NCBI RefSeq assembly: GCF_009930875.1
Contig: NZ_CP025249.1
Location: forward strand, 1,054,001 to 1,118,000
DNA length: 64,000 bases
Direction of reading: 5' to 3'
Source: Actinomyces sp. 432
Lineage (GTDB): Bacteria; Actinomycetota; Actinomycetes; Actinomycetales; Actinomycetaceae
In this document: positions 40,021 to 49,707 of the stretch, piece after piece
Layout: each line of letters begins with the position of its first letter
Position numbering within the stretch: the first letter of the stretch is position 1
Position numbers and translations under genes: made by a program
The notes under the pieces: model-generated
Databases searched by the model: none
What the model saw: only the letters and a program-made list of their open reading frames with translations
What the model was told of the DNA's origin: nothing

Positions 40021-41502
40021 TCAGTTGTTCAGCATCACCTCGATGCCATGAAGCGGGATTGAGATCCAGTCGGGACGATTGCGGGCCTCGTAGACGGCCT
40101 CGTACAGGGCCTTGTCGAGCTCGAGGGCCTTGAGCAGGGTCTGCCTGGCACCGGGGCCTGGCCGATCAGCGGTCTCGGCAGCAGCCGCAGCGGTTTCCAC
40201 GGCGGCCCAGTAGCCCTCCAGGAAGGCGCCGCGCACGGCCGGCAGCCAGTCAGGATGTGCGGCATGACCGACTTCGGCCGCGTAGTCGAAGGAGCGCAGC
40301 ATGCCGGCCACGTCGCGCAGGGGCTGGTCCGGGCGGCTGCGCTGGGCCAGTGGCCGCAGGGGTTCACCCTCGAAGTCCAGTACGTACCAGCGGTCCTCGT
40401 CGACGGCGTGCAGCACCTGTCCCAGGTGGTAGTCGCCGTGGACGCGAGTGGCCGCCTCCAACCGGTCCAGCGCCGAGAGCTCGGCCAGGACCGCCTCCAC
40501 ACGGTCGCGCAGCCGCGGCAGCCGGTTCTCCAGTTCGGGTACCTCATCCATGGCCCAATGAGCCCGCTCGCGCAGCGCCTGCGCCAGCTCGCCGGGGGCG
40601 GGTGGTGCAGAGCCGGCCAGCGACGCAGCCAGGCGCGCGTGCATCTGGGCGGTGGTGTCACCCAGGTCCCGGGCCAGGGTGAGCGCACGGTCTCGTCGCG
40701 GACCGTCGGCGTCGTCGGCACCCGCGAGCTCGCAGAACAGCTCGAAGCCGTCGTCGGCACGGGGCACGAAAGTGCAGGCCACGGCCGCGTCCGCCGTCAG
40801 CTGGGCGCCGGTGGCGGTATCGGACCAAGTCAGCGTGGTCCATGCCACGGGGGTGCGCACGCGGTCCCAGCCATCGCGCGCCAGCGCGACTGATACCTCC
40901 ACATCCGGGTTGCGTCCCGGCGAGAGCACACGGAACAGCTTCACGATCAGGTCACCGGTGGCGGCATCGGCCGCTCCTGCCGCCGGGTGGTCGCCCGGAG
41001 ACGGCAGGACCACCGAGGTGTTGGACTGCTGGCCGGTGGTGACTCGCAGCCGGTCGGCGCGCTCGGCGATCGCCTGCGCCCCGGTGCCGCCGAGGGTGGT
41101 GCCCGCGTCCAGCGCAGACTGCGCCCAAGCCCGCCAGAAGCGGGGGTGGTGGGCGCCGTCGACCAGCGTCAGGGACCCGCCCTCGGAGTCGGGGATGACG
41201 AAGCCGGCGTTGCCCTCGGCCTCGCCTGCGGCGGCGAAGTCGCCCGGTGTGGCGCGAGGCTCCAGCACCAGGGGCACGTGTACCAGCACGGCGCCCGCCT
41301 CGCGTCGGGGTACTGCCACCAGTAGGTCCCGTACGCCTTCGCCCAGGTTCCAGGATCCCACCATCCGCAATGGGCCGTGGGCGGGTTCCCCCTTGAGCGG
41401 ATACCAGCGGCGCTGGCCCATCCAGCTCCCCAGCGCCGCGAGCAAGGAGGCGTCGTCGGGCCATGCCGGCGTATCCGGCATGGCGGCCGTCGAATGACTC
41501 AT
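40021..41502 (-). CDS. mak: Maltokinase (GlgE pathway)
   Basis: Mak phosphorylates maltose with ATP to give maltose-1-phosphate, the substrate of GlgE. The 493-residue protein has the N-terminal cap (WMGQRRWYPLKG) typical of actinobacterial Pep2/Mak1 and an aminoglycoside-kinase-like core with the catalytic loop VHGDYHLGQVL and the metal-binding VLDFEGEP. The ATG at 41502 follows an AGGAGGACCG-type site and overlaps the stop of the small upstream frame by 4 bases. In many actinobacteria maltokinase is fused to or beside treS; no treS is visible here. Confidence 0.9.
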   Translation of the reverse strand: MSHSTAAMPDTPAWPDDASLLAALGSWMGQRRWYPLKGEPAHGPLRMVGSWNLGEGVRDLLVAVPRREAGAVLVHVPLVLEPRATPGDFAAAGEAEGNAGFVIPDSEGGSLTLVDGAHHPRFWRAWAQSALDAGTTLGGTGAQAIAERADRLRVTTGQQSNTSVVLPSPGDHPAAGAADAATGDLIVKLFRVLSPGRNPDVEVSVALARDGWDRVRTPVAWTTLTWSDTATGAQLTADAAVACTFVPRADDGFELFCELAGADDADGPRRDRALTLARDLGDTTAQMHARLAASLAGSAPPAPGELAQALRERAHWAMDEVPELENRLPRLRDRVEAVLAELSALDRLEAATRVHGDYHLGQVLHAVDEDRWYVLDFEGEPLRPLAQRSRPDQPLRDVAGMLRSFDYAAEVGHAAHPDWLPAVRGAFLEGYWAAVETAAAAAETADRPGPGARQTLLKALELDKALYEAVYEARNRPDWISIPLHGIEVMLNN

Positions 41503-41744
41503 CGGTCCTCCTGACAGTTTGGGGCGGCAGGCAGCCGGCGGCCGCGAGGGGGCTGCCCCACGGGCCCAGCGATCGCCAACTGGGCATCACGCCGAGCGTC
41601 TGACTGAGTGGCAGGCCCAGCAGTCAGCCGGGTAATCCGCTGAGTCGTCAGCCAGGGGGAGCGCGCCACGGCGCTCGTGCCGGATACCGGACGCCAACCA
41701 GTGCTGCACGGGTGGGGCAGGCCGGGAACGCCGGTTACGGTCAC
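41499..41744 (-). CDS. Small ORF between glgE and mak, unknown (possible treS-position remnant)
   Basis: An 81-codon frame opens with a GTG at 41744 that has a strong GGAGGA site upstream, and ends in a TGA overlapping the mak ATG. This signal and coupling suggest it is translated. Its product (Pro/Arg/Thr-rich, MTVTGVPGLPHPC onward) matches nothing I know. The slot is where treS is found in other GlgE clusters, so it might be a decayed gene whose start survives. Confidence 0.35.
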   Translation of the reverse strand: MTVTGVPGLPHPCSTGWRPVSGTSAVARSPWLTTQRITRLTAGPATQSDARRDAQLAIAGPVGQPPRGRRLPAAPNCQEDR

Positions 41745-41789
41745 GGGGCTCCTCCGGTTGTGATCAGGCCGGGGACGCGCAGCTGCTCC

Positions 41790-43901
41790 TCACAGAGGCT
41801 CGACTGAGAAGACATGGGCTACACGGCCGGAGAAGGGGTCCAAACGCACATAGTTCTGCCCGGACCAGTCGTAGACGTCGCCGGTCAGCTCATCGGTGAC
41901 CCGCAGCACTGGCCGGGAACCGTCCACCCAACCGGGCAGGCCCAGCTGCTCCAGGTTCAGGTAGATCTCGCCCTCGTGGGCGCCATAGGGGTCCAGGTTG
42001 ACCACCGTCAGCACCACGTCGTCCTTCCCGCTAGGAGAGTGAGCGGCATCCACCCGCTTGGAGTAGGCGATCAGGTTGTCGTCACTGGTGGGGTGGAACC
42101 AGACATCCCGCAGCTGCTGGAGCGCCGGGTGGGCGTGACGAGCAGCGTTCAGCGCAGTGAGCAGAGCTTCGATGCCGTTGACGCGTGCGGCGCCGAAGTC
42201 GCGTTGCTTGTACTCGTACTTCTCGTTGTCGATCTGCTCCTCATACCCGGGGCGCGGCACCGACTCGGCCAGCTCGTAGCCGGAGTAGATGCCCCAGGTG
42301 GGGGACATGGTGGCGGCCAGTACGGCACGCAGCTTGAAGGCGGGAACCTTCCCGTTGGTCATGAAGGGCGTGAGGATGTCGTGCGTGGTGGGCCAGAAGG
42401 TGGGGCGCATGACGTGCGCGGTCTCCTGGGACAGCTCCACCAGGTAATCGGTCAGCTCCTGCTTGGTGTTGCGCCAGGCGAAGTAGGTGTAGGACTGGTG
42501 GAAGCCGATCTTTGCCAGGGTGCGCATCATCGCCGGGCGGGTGAAGGCCTCCGCCAGGAACAGCACCTCGGGGTTGTCCTCACGCACCTGGCGGATCAGA
42601 CGCTGCCAGAAGGGCAGGGGCTTGGTGTGCGGGTTGTCTACCCGGAAGATCGTCACCCCGTGGCTGATCCAGGTGCGTACCACCTCCAGTATCGCCTGGT
42701 AAATGCCCTCGGGATCGTTATCGAAGTTGAGGGGGTAGATGTCCTGGTACTTCTTGGGCGGGTTCTCGGCGTAGGCGATCGAGCCATCGGCCAGGACGGT
42801 GAACCACTCGGGATGCTCGGTCACCCAGGGGTGGTCCGGGGAGCACTGCAGGGCCAGGTCCAGGGCCACCTCCATGCCGAGCTCCCGGGCACGCGCCACC
42901 AGGGCGTCAAAGTCGTCGAAGGTGCCCAGATCCGGGTGGATGGCGTCGTGCCCGCCCTTGGGGGAGCCGATGCCGTACGGGGAACCCGGGTCCCCGGGCA
43001 GGGCGTTGAGCGTGTTGTTGCGCCCCTTACGGTTGGTGGTGCCGATCGGGGAGATCGGGGTCAGGTAGAGGACGTCAAAGCCCATGGCGGCGATGCGGCC
43101 GAGTCGCTGAGTGGCCGATTGCAGTGTGCCGGTCTGCCACACGCCCTGCTCATCCCGATGCGCTCCCAGGGACCGGGGGAAGATCTCGTACCAGGAGCCT
43201 GCCAGGGCCCGCTGCCGATCCACCTGCAGCGGGTAGGTGGCCGAGGGAGATACGTGATCGCGCAGCGGCAGCCGGTCCAGGACTGCCGCAACGTCCGCAG
43301 ACAGCCCGGCGGAGAGCCGGTCGGTGGCGGAGGCGGAGTCATCACGCAGGGCGACGGCGGCGTTCAGCAGGGCCTCGGCGTCACCCTCGGCCCGGCCCGG
43401 GACAGCGGCTGCGCGCTCAAGCACGCGGGCGCCCTCCTCCAGCATCAGCTCCACGTCGACGCCTGCGGGAACCTTCACCCCGGCATCGTGGGCCCAGGTG
43501 CCGTAGGGGTCCGACCACCCCTCCACGCGGATGCCCCAGTCGCCTGGGAAATCCGCCGCCAGACGCGCCTCATAGCGATCCAGGCCGATGCCGACCTCGT
43601 ACATGCGGGCGCTGGGACCGTCGGTGCCGTCTGGCCGCACCAGGACGGCGGTGGCTCCAAAGCGATCGTGCCCCTCCCGGAACACCGTCGCCCGGATGGG
43701 GAAGACCTCGCCGGGCACGGCCTTTGACGGCCAGCGCCCGTCCTCCACGACGGGGAAGACCTCCGTCACCGGGATTCGTCCCACCGGTGCATACGGTGCC
43801 GGCTGGGGCACCTGGGCGGGTGCGGGCTGCGCCGCAGCGGCGGGAGCAGCGTGGCTGGTTGACTTCGTCTTCGCCGTGCGCGGCGTCGTGTTAGGGGTCA
43901 C
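41790..43901 (-). CDS. glgE: Alpha-1,4-glucan:maltose-1-phosphate maltosyltransferase
   Basis: GlgE extends alpha-1,4-glucan by transferring maltose from maltose-1-phosphate (GH13_3). The 703-residue protein has a beta-sandwich N domain (VGRIPVTEVFPVVEDGRWPSKAVPGE), a helical insert and a barrel with DVLYLTPISPIGTTNRKG, ALDLALQCSPDHPWV, IFRVDNPHTKPLPFW (nucleophile Asp) and FLAEAFTRP (acid/base Glu). The GTG at 43901 is preferred, giving a Thr/Ala-rich leader of about 35 residues; no clear ribosome binding site precedes it. It follows trpS by 47 bases. Confidence 0.95.
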   Translation of the reverse strand: MTPNTTPRTAKTKSTSHAAPAAAAQPAPAQVPQPAPYAPVGRIPVTEVFPVVEDGRWPSKAVPGEVFPIRATVFREGHDRFGATAVLVRPDGTDGPSARMYEVGIGLDRYEARLAADFPGDWGIRVEGWSDPYGTWAHDAGVKVPAGVDVELMLEEGARVLERAAAVPGRAEGDAEALLNAAVALRDDSASATDRLSAGLSADVAAVLDRLPLRDHVSPSATYPLQVDRQRALAGSWYEIFPRSLGAHRDEQGVWQTGTLQSATQRLGRIAAMGFDVLYLTPISPIGTTNRKGRNNTLNALPGDPGSPYGIGSPKGGHDAIHPDLGTFDDFDALVARARELGMEVALDLALQCSPDHPWVTEHPEWFTVLADGSIAYAENPPKKYQDIYPLNFDNDPEGIYQAILEVVRTWISHGVTIFRVDNPHTKPLPFWQRLIRQVREDNPEVLFLAEAFTRPAMMRTLAKIGFHQSYTYFAWRNTKQELTDYLVELSQETAHVMRPTFWPTTHDILTPFMTNGKVPAFKLRAVLAATMSPTWGIYSGYELAESVPRPGYEEQIDNEKYEYKQRDFGAARVNGIEALLTALNAARHAHPALQQLRDVWFHPTSDDNLIAYSKRVDAAHSPSGKDDVVLTVVNLDPYGAHEGEIYLNLEQLGLPGWVDGSRPVLRVTDELTGDVYDWSGQNYVRLDPFSGRVAHVFSVEPL

Positions 43902-43948
43902 AGCGCAAGCGTACCTGTCTGCGCGTGTGCATGTGGCCCACCGGCGCC

Positions 43949-45109
43949 CTAGTAGTTCATGTGCATGGCCGTGCGTACCGCGTGCAGGGTCTGCTCGGCC
44001 ACCGTGTTGGCCCGGGCATTGCCGTCTGCCAGTACCTGCAGCAGGTAGTCCTCGTCGGCGGCGAGCTCGGCGCGGCGGGCGCGGATGGGGGCGAAGAACT
44101 CGTTGACCGCCTCGGTGGTGATGCGCTTGAGCGTGCCGGCGCCGCCGTCGCCGATCCGCTCCGCCAGCGACTGCGGGTCCCCGGCCCCGCACAACGAGGC
44201 CAGGGTGAGTAGGTTCGCCACCTCCGGCCGGCCCTCGGGGTCATAGGTGATGTGCCGCTCGGAGTCCGTCTTGGCCTTCTTGAGCAGCTTGGCGGTCTCG
44301 TCCGCGCTCATGCGCAGCTCAATGGTGTTGTGGCGGGACTTGCTCATCTTCTCCCCGTCCAGGCCCAGTAGCAGTGGCGCCTGGGACAGCAGCGCCTCCG
44401 GCCGGCGGAATACCGGGTGCTCCTTGACCGCCCGCCCGTAGCGCTTGTCGAAGCGCTGGGCGATCATGCGAGCCTGCTCCAGGTGGGGCAGCTGGTCCTT
44501 GCCCACCGGCACCAGGTTCGCCTGGCAGAACAGGATGTCAGCGGCCTGGTGCACCGGATAGGTGAGCATGAGGCCGGTCATGGCGCGCCCGTCGGTGGCC
44601 TCCAGCTCCGCCTTGACGGTTGGATTGCGGTGCAGCTCGGACTCGGTGACCAAGGACAGGAAGGGCAGCATGAGCTGATTGGCGGCCGGGACGGCGGAGT
44701 GGGCGAAGATTGTGGAGCGCCGCGGGTCCACGCCGACTGCCAGGGTGTCCGCCACCAGTGACAGGACGCGCTCACGGATCGGGCCCACGCCGTCGCGGTC
44801 GGTGATCACCTGGTAGTCCGCTACCAGGATCCAGGTGTCCACGCCCCGGTCCTGGATGCCCTTCCAGGAGTGCATCGTGCCGAAGTAGTGGCCCAGGTGC
44901 ATGTTGCCAGTCGGGCGCACGCCCGTGAGCATCCGGTAGCGGCCCGGGTTCACGTCGAGGTCGGCCTCGATCTCGGCACTACGGGCAAGTGAGCGGGCCA
45001 GCGAGGCCGCGTCCGTGGAGCGCGACAGGGCGTCCTCCGCATTCGTGCCGGCCGTACCGCCGGCTGCATTGCTGGAGGGGGAACCGGCATTCGCGTCGTG
45101 CTGCGTCAT
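43949..45109 (-). CDS. trpS: Tryptophanyl-tRNA synthetase
   Basis: TrpS charges tRNA-Trp with tryptophan. The 386-residue class I synthetase has the HIGH-type motif TGNMHLGHYFG and the KMSKS motif EKMSKSRHN. A Ser/Ala-rich extension of about 50 residues precedes the catalytic core. ATG 45109 is used; an in-frame ATG three codons upstream (45118) is equally possible. It lies only about 22-31 bases after glgX and 47 bases before glgE, so it seems to be co-transcribed with the glycogen genes. Confidence 0.95.
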   Translation of the reverse strand: MTQHDANAGSPSSNAAGGTAGTNAEDALSRSTDAASLARSLARSAEIEADLDVNPGRYRMLTGVRPTGNMHLGHYFGTMHSWKGIQDRGVDTWILVADYQVITDRDGVGPIRERVLSLVADTLAVGVDPRRSTIFAHSAVPAANQLMLPFLSLVTESELHRNPTVKAELEATDGRAMTGLMLTYPVHQAADILFCQANLVPVGKDQLPHLEQARMIAQRFDKRYGRAVKEHPVFRRPEALLSQAPLLLGLDGEKMSKSRHNTIELRMSADETAKLLKKAKTDSERHITYDPEGRPEVANLLTLASLCGAGDPQSLAERIGDGGAGTLKRITTEAVNEFFAPIRARRAELAADEDYLLQVLADGNARANTVAEQTLHAVRTAMHMNY

Positions 45110-45140
45110 GGCCGCCATCCTAGACCGGGCAGGCCGACGA

Positions 45141-47504
45141 CTACTCCTCGGGCAGAGCGTGCGGGCGCTCCTCGGGCAACCCGACCAGCTGCTCCCCGGA
45201 CAGGTAGATGCGCAAGGACAGGGCATCCAGCGTCGTGGTGTCCCCGGGCCGGTCCTGCCGACAGTCCGTCGCGCCGGAGCGCGAGGCTCGAGCGCGGGCC
45301 GGGTTGAGTGCACGGGCGCGGGCCGCCGGCCCCCGGCTCACTCTGTGCGCCAGCGCGAAGGCCGAGGTGTGGGGGCGCGGCACGGCCCAGGTCGAGTCCC
45401 ACATCAGGTGCCAGTCGGTGCCGTGGCCGTCGGGCAGGGTGACGTCCTCCTGGGCCAGGGAGCCGTTGATGACGAGTAGGAGGTCGGCGTCGTCCATGGG
45501 CGTGCCCGAGCGGAGCATCTGCACTACCCGGGTCCAGGGGTCGTGCCAGGCGGCCACGTCCATGGGGTCACCATTGGCGCGGAACCAGGACAGGTCGGGC
45601 AGGGCGTCGCCGCTGGGGACGGAACCGGTGGCGAAGGAAGTCGGGCGCAGCACCGGGTGGCTGTCGCGCAGGCTGATCAGGAAGTGCGTCGTGGCGATCA
45701 GGTCGCGCTGCCAAGTGGTCAGATTCCAGTCGAACCAGGAGATCTCGGAGTCCTGGCAGTAGGAGTTGTTATTCCCGTCCTGGGTGCGTCCCATCTCATC
45801 GCCGCCCAGCAGCATGGGCGTGCCGGCGGAGACGAGCAGGGTGCCCAGCACGTTGCGGGAGGAGCGGCGTCGCAGGATCTCGATGGGGCCCCCGCCCATG
45901 CCCTCCGGCAGCGGTCCCTCAAACCCGTGGTTCCAGGAACGGTTGTCATCGGTGCCGTCGCGGTTGTCCTCGCCGTTGGCCAGGTTGTGCTTGTAGTCGT
46001 AGCTGACCAGGTCGCGCAGAGTGAAGCCGTCGTGGGCGGTGACGAAGTTGATGGAGGCCAGCGGACCGCGCCCGCCCGGATACTCGCCGTATCCGAACAT
46101 GTCGGCGCTACCGCTCAGGCGCGTGGCCAGGTCCCGCAGGTCATTGCCGGGGCGCCCCTTGGACATCTCGGAGGCGTCATGCAGCCAGAAGGAGCGCACC
46201 GTGCCGCGGTAGCGGTCGTTCCAGTCATGGAAGGGCGCCGGGAACTCGCCGGTGCGCCAGCCGCCCGGACCGATGTCCCAGGGCTCGGCGATCAGCTTGG
46301 TGTTTTGCAGCACCGGGTCGGTGGCCATGCCGATCAGCAGCGGGTGACGTGCCTGGAACTCGGAGGCATCACGGCCCAGCGTCACGGCCAGGTCGAAGCG
46401 GAAGCCGTCCACGCCGACGTCGCCGGCCCAGTAGCGCAGCGAGTCCAGCACCAGCTGCACGGCCCGGGTGGAGCGGAAGTCCACCGTGTTGCCGGTGCCC
46501 GTGACATCCACGTACTGGGCGGGCCGGTGCGGGGCGTGCAGGTAGTACTCGAGGTTGTCCAGTCCGCGCAGGGACAGCGCGGGCCCGTCCATACCCGACT
46601 CGCAGGTGTGGTTGTAGACCACGTCCATGATCACTTCCAGGCCGGCCTCATGCAGTAGCGAGACCATGCCGCGGAACTCGTCCAGTACGGCCTGTGGGCC
46701 CGCCTCGCGGGCGGTGCGGGTCGCATAAGCCGGTTCGGGCGCGAAGTACGACAGGGTTGAGTAGCCCCAGTAGTTGGTCCGCTCACGCTGGAGGAGGAAG
46801 GCCTCGGAGAAGGCGGCGTGAACGGGCAGTAGCTCCACCGTCGTGACGCCGAGCGAGCGCAGGTGGGACACGGCGGCGGGGTGCGCCAATCCCGCATAAG
46901 TGCCGCGCAGCTCCGGAGGCACTCCGGGCATGGAGTGGGTGAAGCCCTTGACGTGCATCTCGTAGATGACCGTGCGCTCGGCGGGCACCTTGGGCCCGGG
47001 GACTACGGGGAACTGCTCCCCGGTGACCACGCCGAGGGCCGTGTGCCCGGCGGAGTCCAGCTGGGAGGGGAGGAAGGGCACGTAGGTGGGGGCCAGCTCG
47101 GCGTCTACGGCGTGTGCGTACAGCTCCGGCCCCAGGCGCGGAGTGCCGTCGATGGCGCGGGCGTACGGGTCCAGCAGGAGCTTGCGCGGGTTGAACAGCA
47201 GTCCCTCGGAGGGATTCCACTGGCCGTGCGCCCGATATCCGTAGCGCTGACCGGCGCGGACTCCGGGCACGTGGGCGCTCCACGCGCCACGGACGGGCCC
47301 GTGCATGCCGATGCGGCGCTCCGAGGTGATCGCACCGGTGGAGTCGGTCTGAATCAGGCACAGGTCCACAGCCTCGGCACGCGGCGCGACCACCACGAAG
47401 TCGGCGCCGTCTCCGGTGAGCGTGGCGCCCAGGCGCGTGCGGTCCGAGGCGTCGGAGTCGGCACGGGCGGCGGGTTGCAGCTCTGGCGATGGGGGCATGT
47501 GCAT
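45141..47504 (-). CDS. glgX: Glycogen debranching enzyme GlgX (isoamylase type)
   Basis: GlgX hydrolyses alpha-1,6 branches of phosphorylase-limited glycogen. The 787-residue protein has an N-terminal CBM48 module and a GH13_11 barrel with VELLPVHAAFSE, MDVVYNHTCESG, GFRFDLAVTLGRD (nucleophile), LIAEPWDIGPGG (acid/base) and NFVTAHDGFTLRDLVSY. The ATG at 47504 is preferred because homology starts close by; the frame is open for about 260 further codons upstream but that part is antisense to etfB and not protein-like. It is the first gene of the glycogen cluster. The 295-base gap to etfB should hold the cluster promoter. Confidence 0.93.
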   Translation of the reverse strand: MHMPPSPELQPAARADSDASDRTRLGATLTGDGADFVVVAPRAEAVDLCLIQTDSTGAITSERRIGMHGPVRGAWSAHVPGVRAGQRYGYRAHGQWNPSEGLLFNPRKLLLDPYARAIDGTPRLGPELYAHAVDAELAPTYVPFLPSQLDSAGHTALGVVTGEQFPVVPGPKVPAERTVIYEMHVKGFTHSMPGVPPELRGTYAGLAHPAAVSHLRSLGVTTVELLPVHAAFSEAFLLQRERTNYWGYSTLSYFAPEPAYATRTAREAGPQAVLDEFRGMVSLLHEAGLEVIMDVVYNHTCESGMDGPALSLRGLDNLEYYLHAPHRPAQYVDVTGTGNTVDFRSTRAVQLVLDSLRYWAGDVGVDGFRFDLAVTLGRDASEFQARHPLLIGMATDPVLQNTKLIAEPWDIGPGGWRTGEFPAPFHDWNDRYRGTVRSFWLHDASEMSKGRPGNDLRDLATRLSGSADMFGYGEYPGGRGPLASINFVTAHDGFTLRDLVSYDYKHNLANGEDNRDGTDDNRSWNHGFEGPLPEGMGGGPIEILRRRSSRNVLGTLLVSAGTPMLLGGDEMGRTQDGNNNSYCQDSEISWFDWNLTTWQRDLIATTHFLISLRDSHPVLRPTSFATGSVPSGDALPDLSWFRANGDPMDVAAWHDPWTRVVQMLRSGTPMDDADLLLVINGSLAQEDVTLPDGHGTDWHLMWDSTWAVPRPHTSAFALAHRVSRGPAARARALNPARARASRSGATDCRQDRPGDTTTLDALSLRIYLSGEQLVGLPEERPHALPEE

Positions 47505-47799
47505 GAATCCTATGGTCGAGCAGGTGGGCTTCGCGATGCCACCTCGTGACAGTTGATCCGGGGCGACGCTGACGTGCCGGCTCCAATCAGGCCGTACTCG
47601 GGCGTCTCGCCCGTGTGTCTGAGGATAGGCGATACGGGCTTTGGCGAGGCTGCGTGGAGTGGCCGCACAGTTAGGACGTATGTCGCATTGGTGCAGTTGG
47701 CGCGCGGGTTGGGAAAGCGGGCCGGCGCCGGCGGCGGCCCGGGCAGGGGTGACTGAGCGCTCACCTGTCGCGGCGCCCAGATATGGCAATCTTGTGCGC

Positions 47800-48579
47800 A
47801 TGAAAATAGTCGTCTGCATCAAGCACGTCCCGGACGTGCAGTCCGAGCGCCGCCTGGAGGGGGGCCGCCTGGTACGCGGCGAGGAGGACGTTCTCAACGA
47901 GCTCGACGAGAACGCCGTCGAGGCCGCGGTAGCGCTGGTCGAAGAGCTGGGTGGTGAGGTGATCGCCCTGTCTATGGGACCTGAGGACGCCGAGGACGGC
48001 GTGCGCCGCGCCCTGCAGATGGGGGCCGACTCCGGTGTCGTGGTCACCGACGCCGCGCTTGCGGGCGCGGACGTCCCCATCACCGCACGCACCCTCGCCG
48101 CCGCCGTGTCAAAGCTCGGCGGGGTGGACTCCGGTCCGGGAGATGTGGACCTGGTTATCACCGGTATGGCCTCCCTGGACGCCATGACCTCCATGCTCCC
48201 AGGTGCGCTCGCCGCCGCACTGCACGTCCCGGCCCTGACCCTGGCGAGCTCGCTGGAGGTCAGTGCGGATGAGGCGACTGTGACCCGCGCCACCGGCACC
48301 GTCCGGGAGGTGCTCTCCGCCCCGCTGCCCGCGCTCGTGTCAGTTACCGATCAGGCCAATGAGCCGCGCTACCCCAACTTCGCCGCCATGCGTGCCGCGC
48401 GCAAGAAGCCGGTGGACACCTGGGACTTGGAGGACCTCGGCCTGGCCGACGTAGAGGCGGGAATCGCCGTCGTCGACTTCGCCGAGCGGCCTGCCCGCCA
48501 GGGCGGCATTATCCGTACCGACGCCGGGGAGGCCGGGCGTGAGCTGGCGGCCTGGCTGGTCGAGAACAACCTCGTGTGA
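47800..48579 (+). CDS. etfB: Electron transfer flavoprotein beta subunit
   Basis: EtfB and EtfA form the FAD-containing flavoprotein that carries electrons from acyl-CoA or other dehydrogenases to the respiratory chain. The 259-residue subunit shows the opening MKIVVCIKHVPDVQ, the conserved NELDENAVEAAVAL, and the family segment EPRYPNFAAMRAARKKP. No ribosome binding site is evident before the ATG, so the transcript may be leaderless. A divergent promoter region separates it from glgX. Confidence 0.95.
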   Translation: MKIVVCIKHVPDVQSERRLEGGRLVRGEEDVLNELDENAVEAAVALVEELGGEVIALSMGPEDAEDGVRRALQMGADSGVVVTDAALAGADVPITARTLAAAVSKLGGVDSGPGDVDLVITGMASLDAMTSMLPGALAAALHVPALTLASSLEVSADEATVTRATGTVREVLSAPLPALVSVTDQANEPRYPNFAAMRAARKKPVDTWDLEDLGLADVEAGIAVVDFAERPARQGGIIRTDAGEAGRELAAWLVENNLV

Positions 48580-48638
48580 GCCCTGGGCGAGCACAGGCTT
48601 CGAGCACGAACTTGCAGGGAAGGAATCGCGAACTAGCC

Positions 48639-49637
48639 ATGCCTGAAAACATGTTGAACGACCCCATCGTCGTACTGGTCGACCGCACGCCGGAGGGCGA
48701 CCCCACCCCGGCTGCCATGGGACTGGTATCGGTGGCTCGTGGGCTCACCTCCGCCGACGTCGTGGCCCTGGTCCTGGGAAGCGCTGACACCTCCGTCTGT
48801 GCGGAGCTGGCCGCTGCCGGTGCTTCCCGCCTGTTGGCGGCCGACCTGGGCGGACGCGAAGCGGTGGCTGCGGTTGCCGCCGACGCAGTGGTCGCAGCGG
48901 TCGAGGCGGTCATGCCCGCCGTCGCGCTGGTCGGCAGCGATTACCGGGGCAAGGAGGTCGCCGGACGGGCCGCGGTCCTGCTGGGCTCGGCCTGCGCCTC
49001 GGACGTGGGTGACCTGCAGGTGGTCGGTAATGAGCTGCGCGCCTCCAAGCTGGTCCTGTCGGGAACCTGGTCCACCACTATGACCGTCTCGGCGCAGGCG
49101 GACAGGACTCCGGTGATTTCCGTCCACGCCGGCGCCTCCGAGCCTGCGCCGACGGCCGACGGCCAAGTCGAGCTGGCCGTGGAGGCACTTGAGGTTGCCC
49201 TGTCCGCGGAGGCTGCGGCTGTTACGGTCGTTTCCCGCGAGGTCGCCGACGCCGCTGCGGGCCCCGACCTGTCCGAGGCCCAGCGAGTGGTGGTGATGGG
49301 ACGCGGTACCGACGGCGACCTTGAGCTGGTGCACTCGCTGGCCGATCCGCTTCAGGCTGCCATCGGCGCCACCCGCGTGGCCTGCGATGAGGGCTGGATC
49401 GAGCGCTCCGCGCAGGTCGGCCAGACGGGGGCGTCAATCGCGCCTCGCCTGTACATCGGACTGGGAGTGTCCGGCGCCGTCCACCACACCAGCGGCATCC
49501 AGGGCGCCGGCACCATCGTTGCCGTCAGCGACGATTCCGAGGCTCCGATCTTCGAGATGGCCGACTACGGCGTGGTCGGCGATGTGGCCCAGGTGGTTCC
49601 CCAGCTCGTGGAGGAACTGGCGCGCCTGCGCAGCTGA
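48639..49637 (+). CDS. etfA: Electron transfer flavoprotein alpha subunit
   Basis: EtfA binds FAD in its C-terminal domain. The 332-residue subunit shows the typical FAD-binding stretch QVGQTGASIAPRLYIGLGVSGAVHHTSG followed by APIFEMADYGVVGDVAQVVP. The start at 48639 (MPENMLNDPIVVLVD) follows a GGGAAGGA site. It lies 59 bases after etfB and the pair is ended by a strong terminator. No fixC or fixX homolog is present in the window. Confidence 0.95.
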   Translation: MPENMLNDPIVVLVDRTPEGDPTPAAMGLVSVARGLTSADVVALVLGSADTSVCAELAAAGASRLLAADLGGREAVAAVAADAVVAAVEAVMPAVALVGSDYRGKEVAGRAAVLLGSACASDVGDLQVVGNELRASKLVLSGTWSTTMTVSAQADRTPVISVHAGASEPAPTADGQVELAVEALEVALSAEAAAVTVVSREVADAAAGPDLSEAQRVVVMGRGTDGDLELVHSLADPLQAAIGATRVACDEGWIERSAQVGQTGASIAPRLYIGLGVSGAVHHTSGIQGAGTIVAVSDDSEAPIFEMADYGVVGDVAQVVPQLVEELARLRS

Positions 49638-49707
49638 TAACCAAGCGCTCCGGACCCAGTTCGCCGCGTGGCACCACGCGATGCCGTGCCGGAGCGATCG
49701 CTGGCAC

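Noticed and set aside
47505..48299. Open frame extending GlgX upstream by about 260 codons
   Set aside because: It runs antisense to etfB, has Ser/Ala/Arg-rich composition, and GlgX homology begins near 47504.
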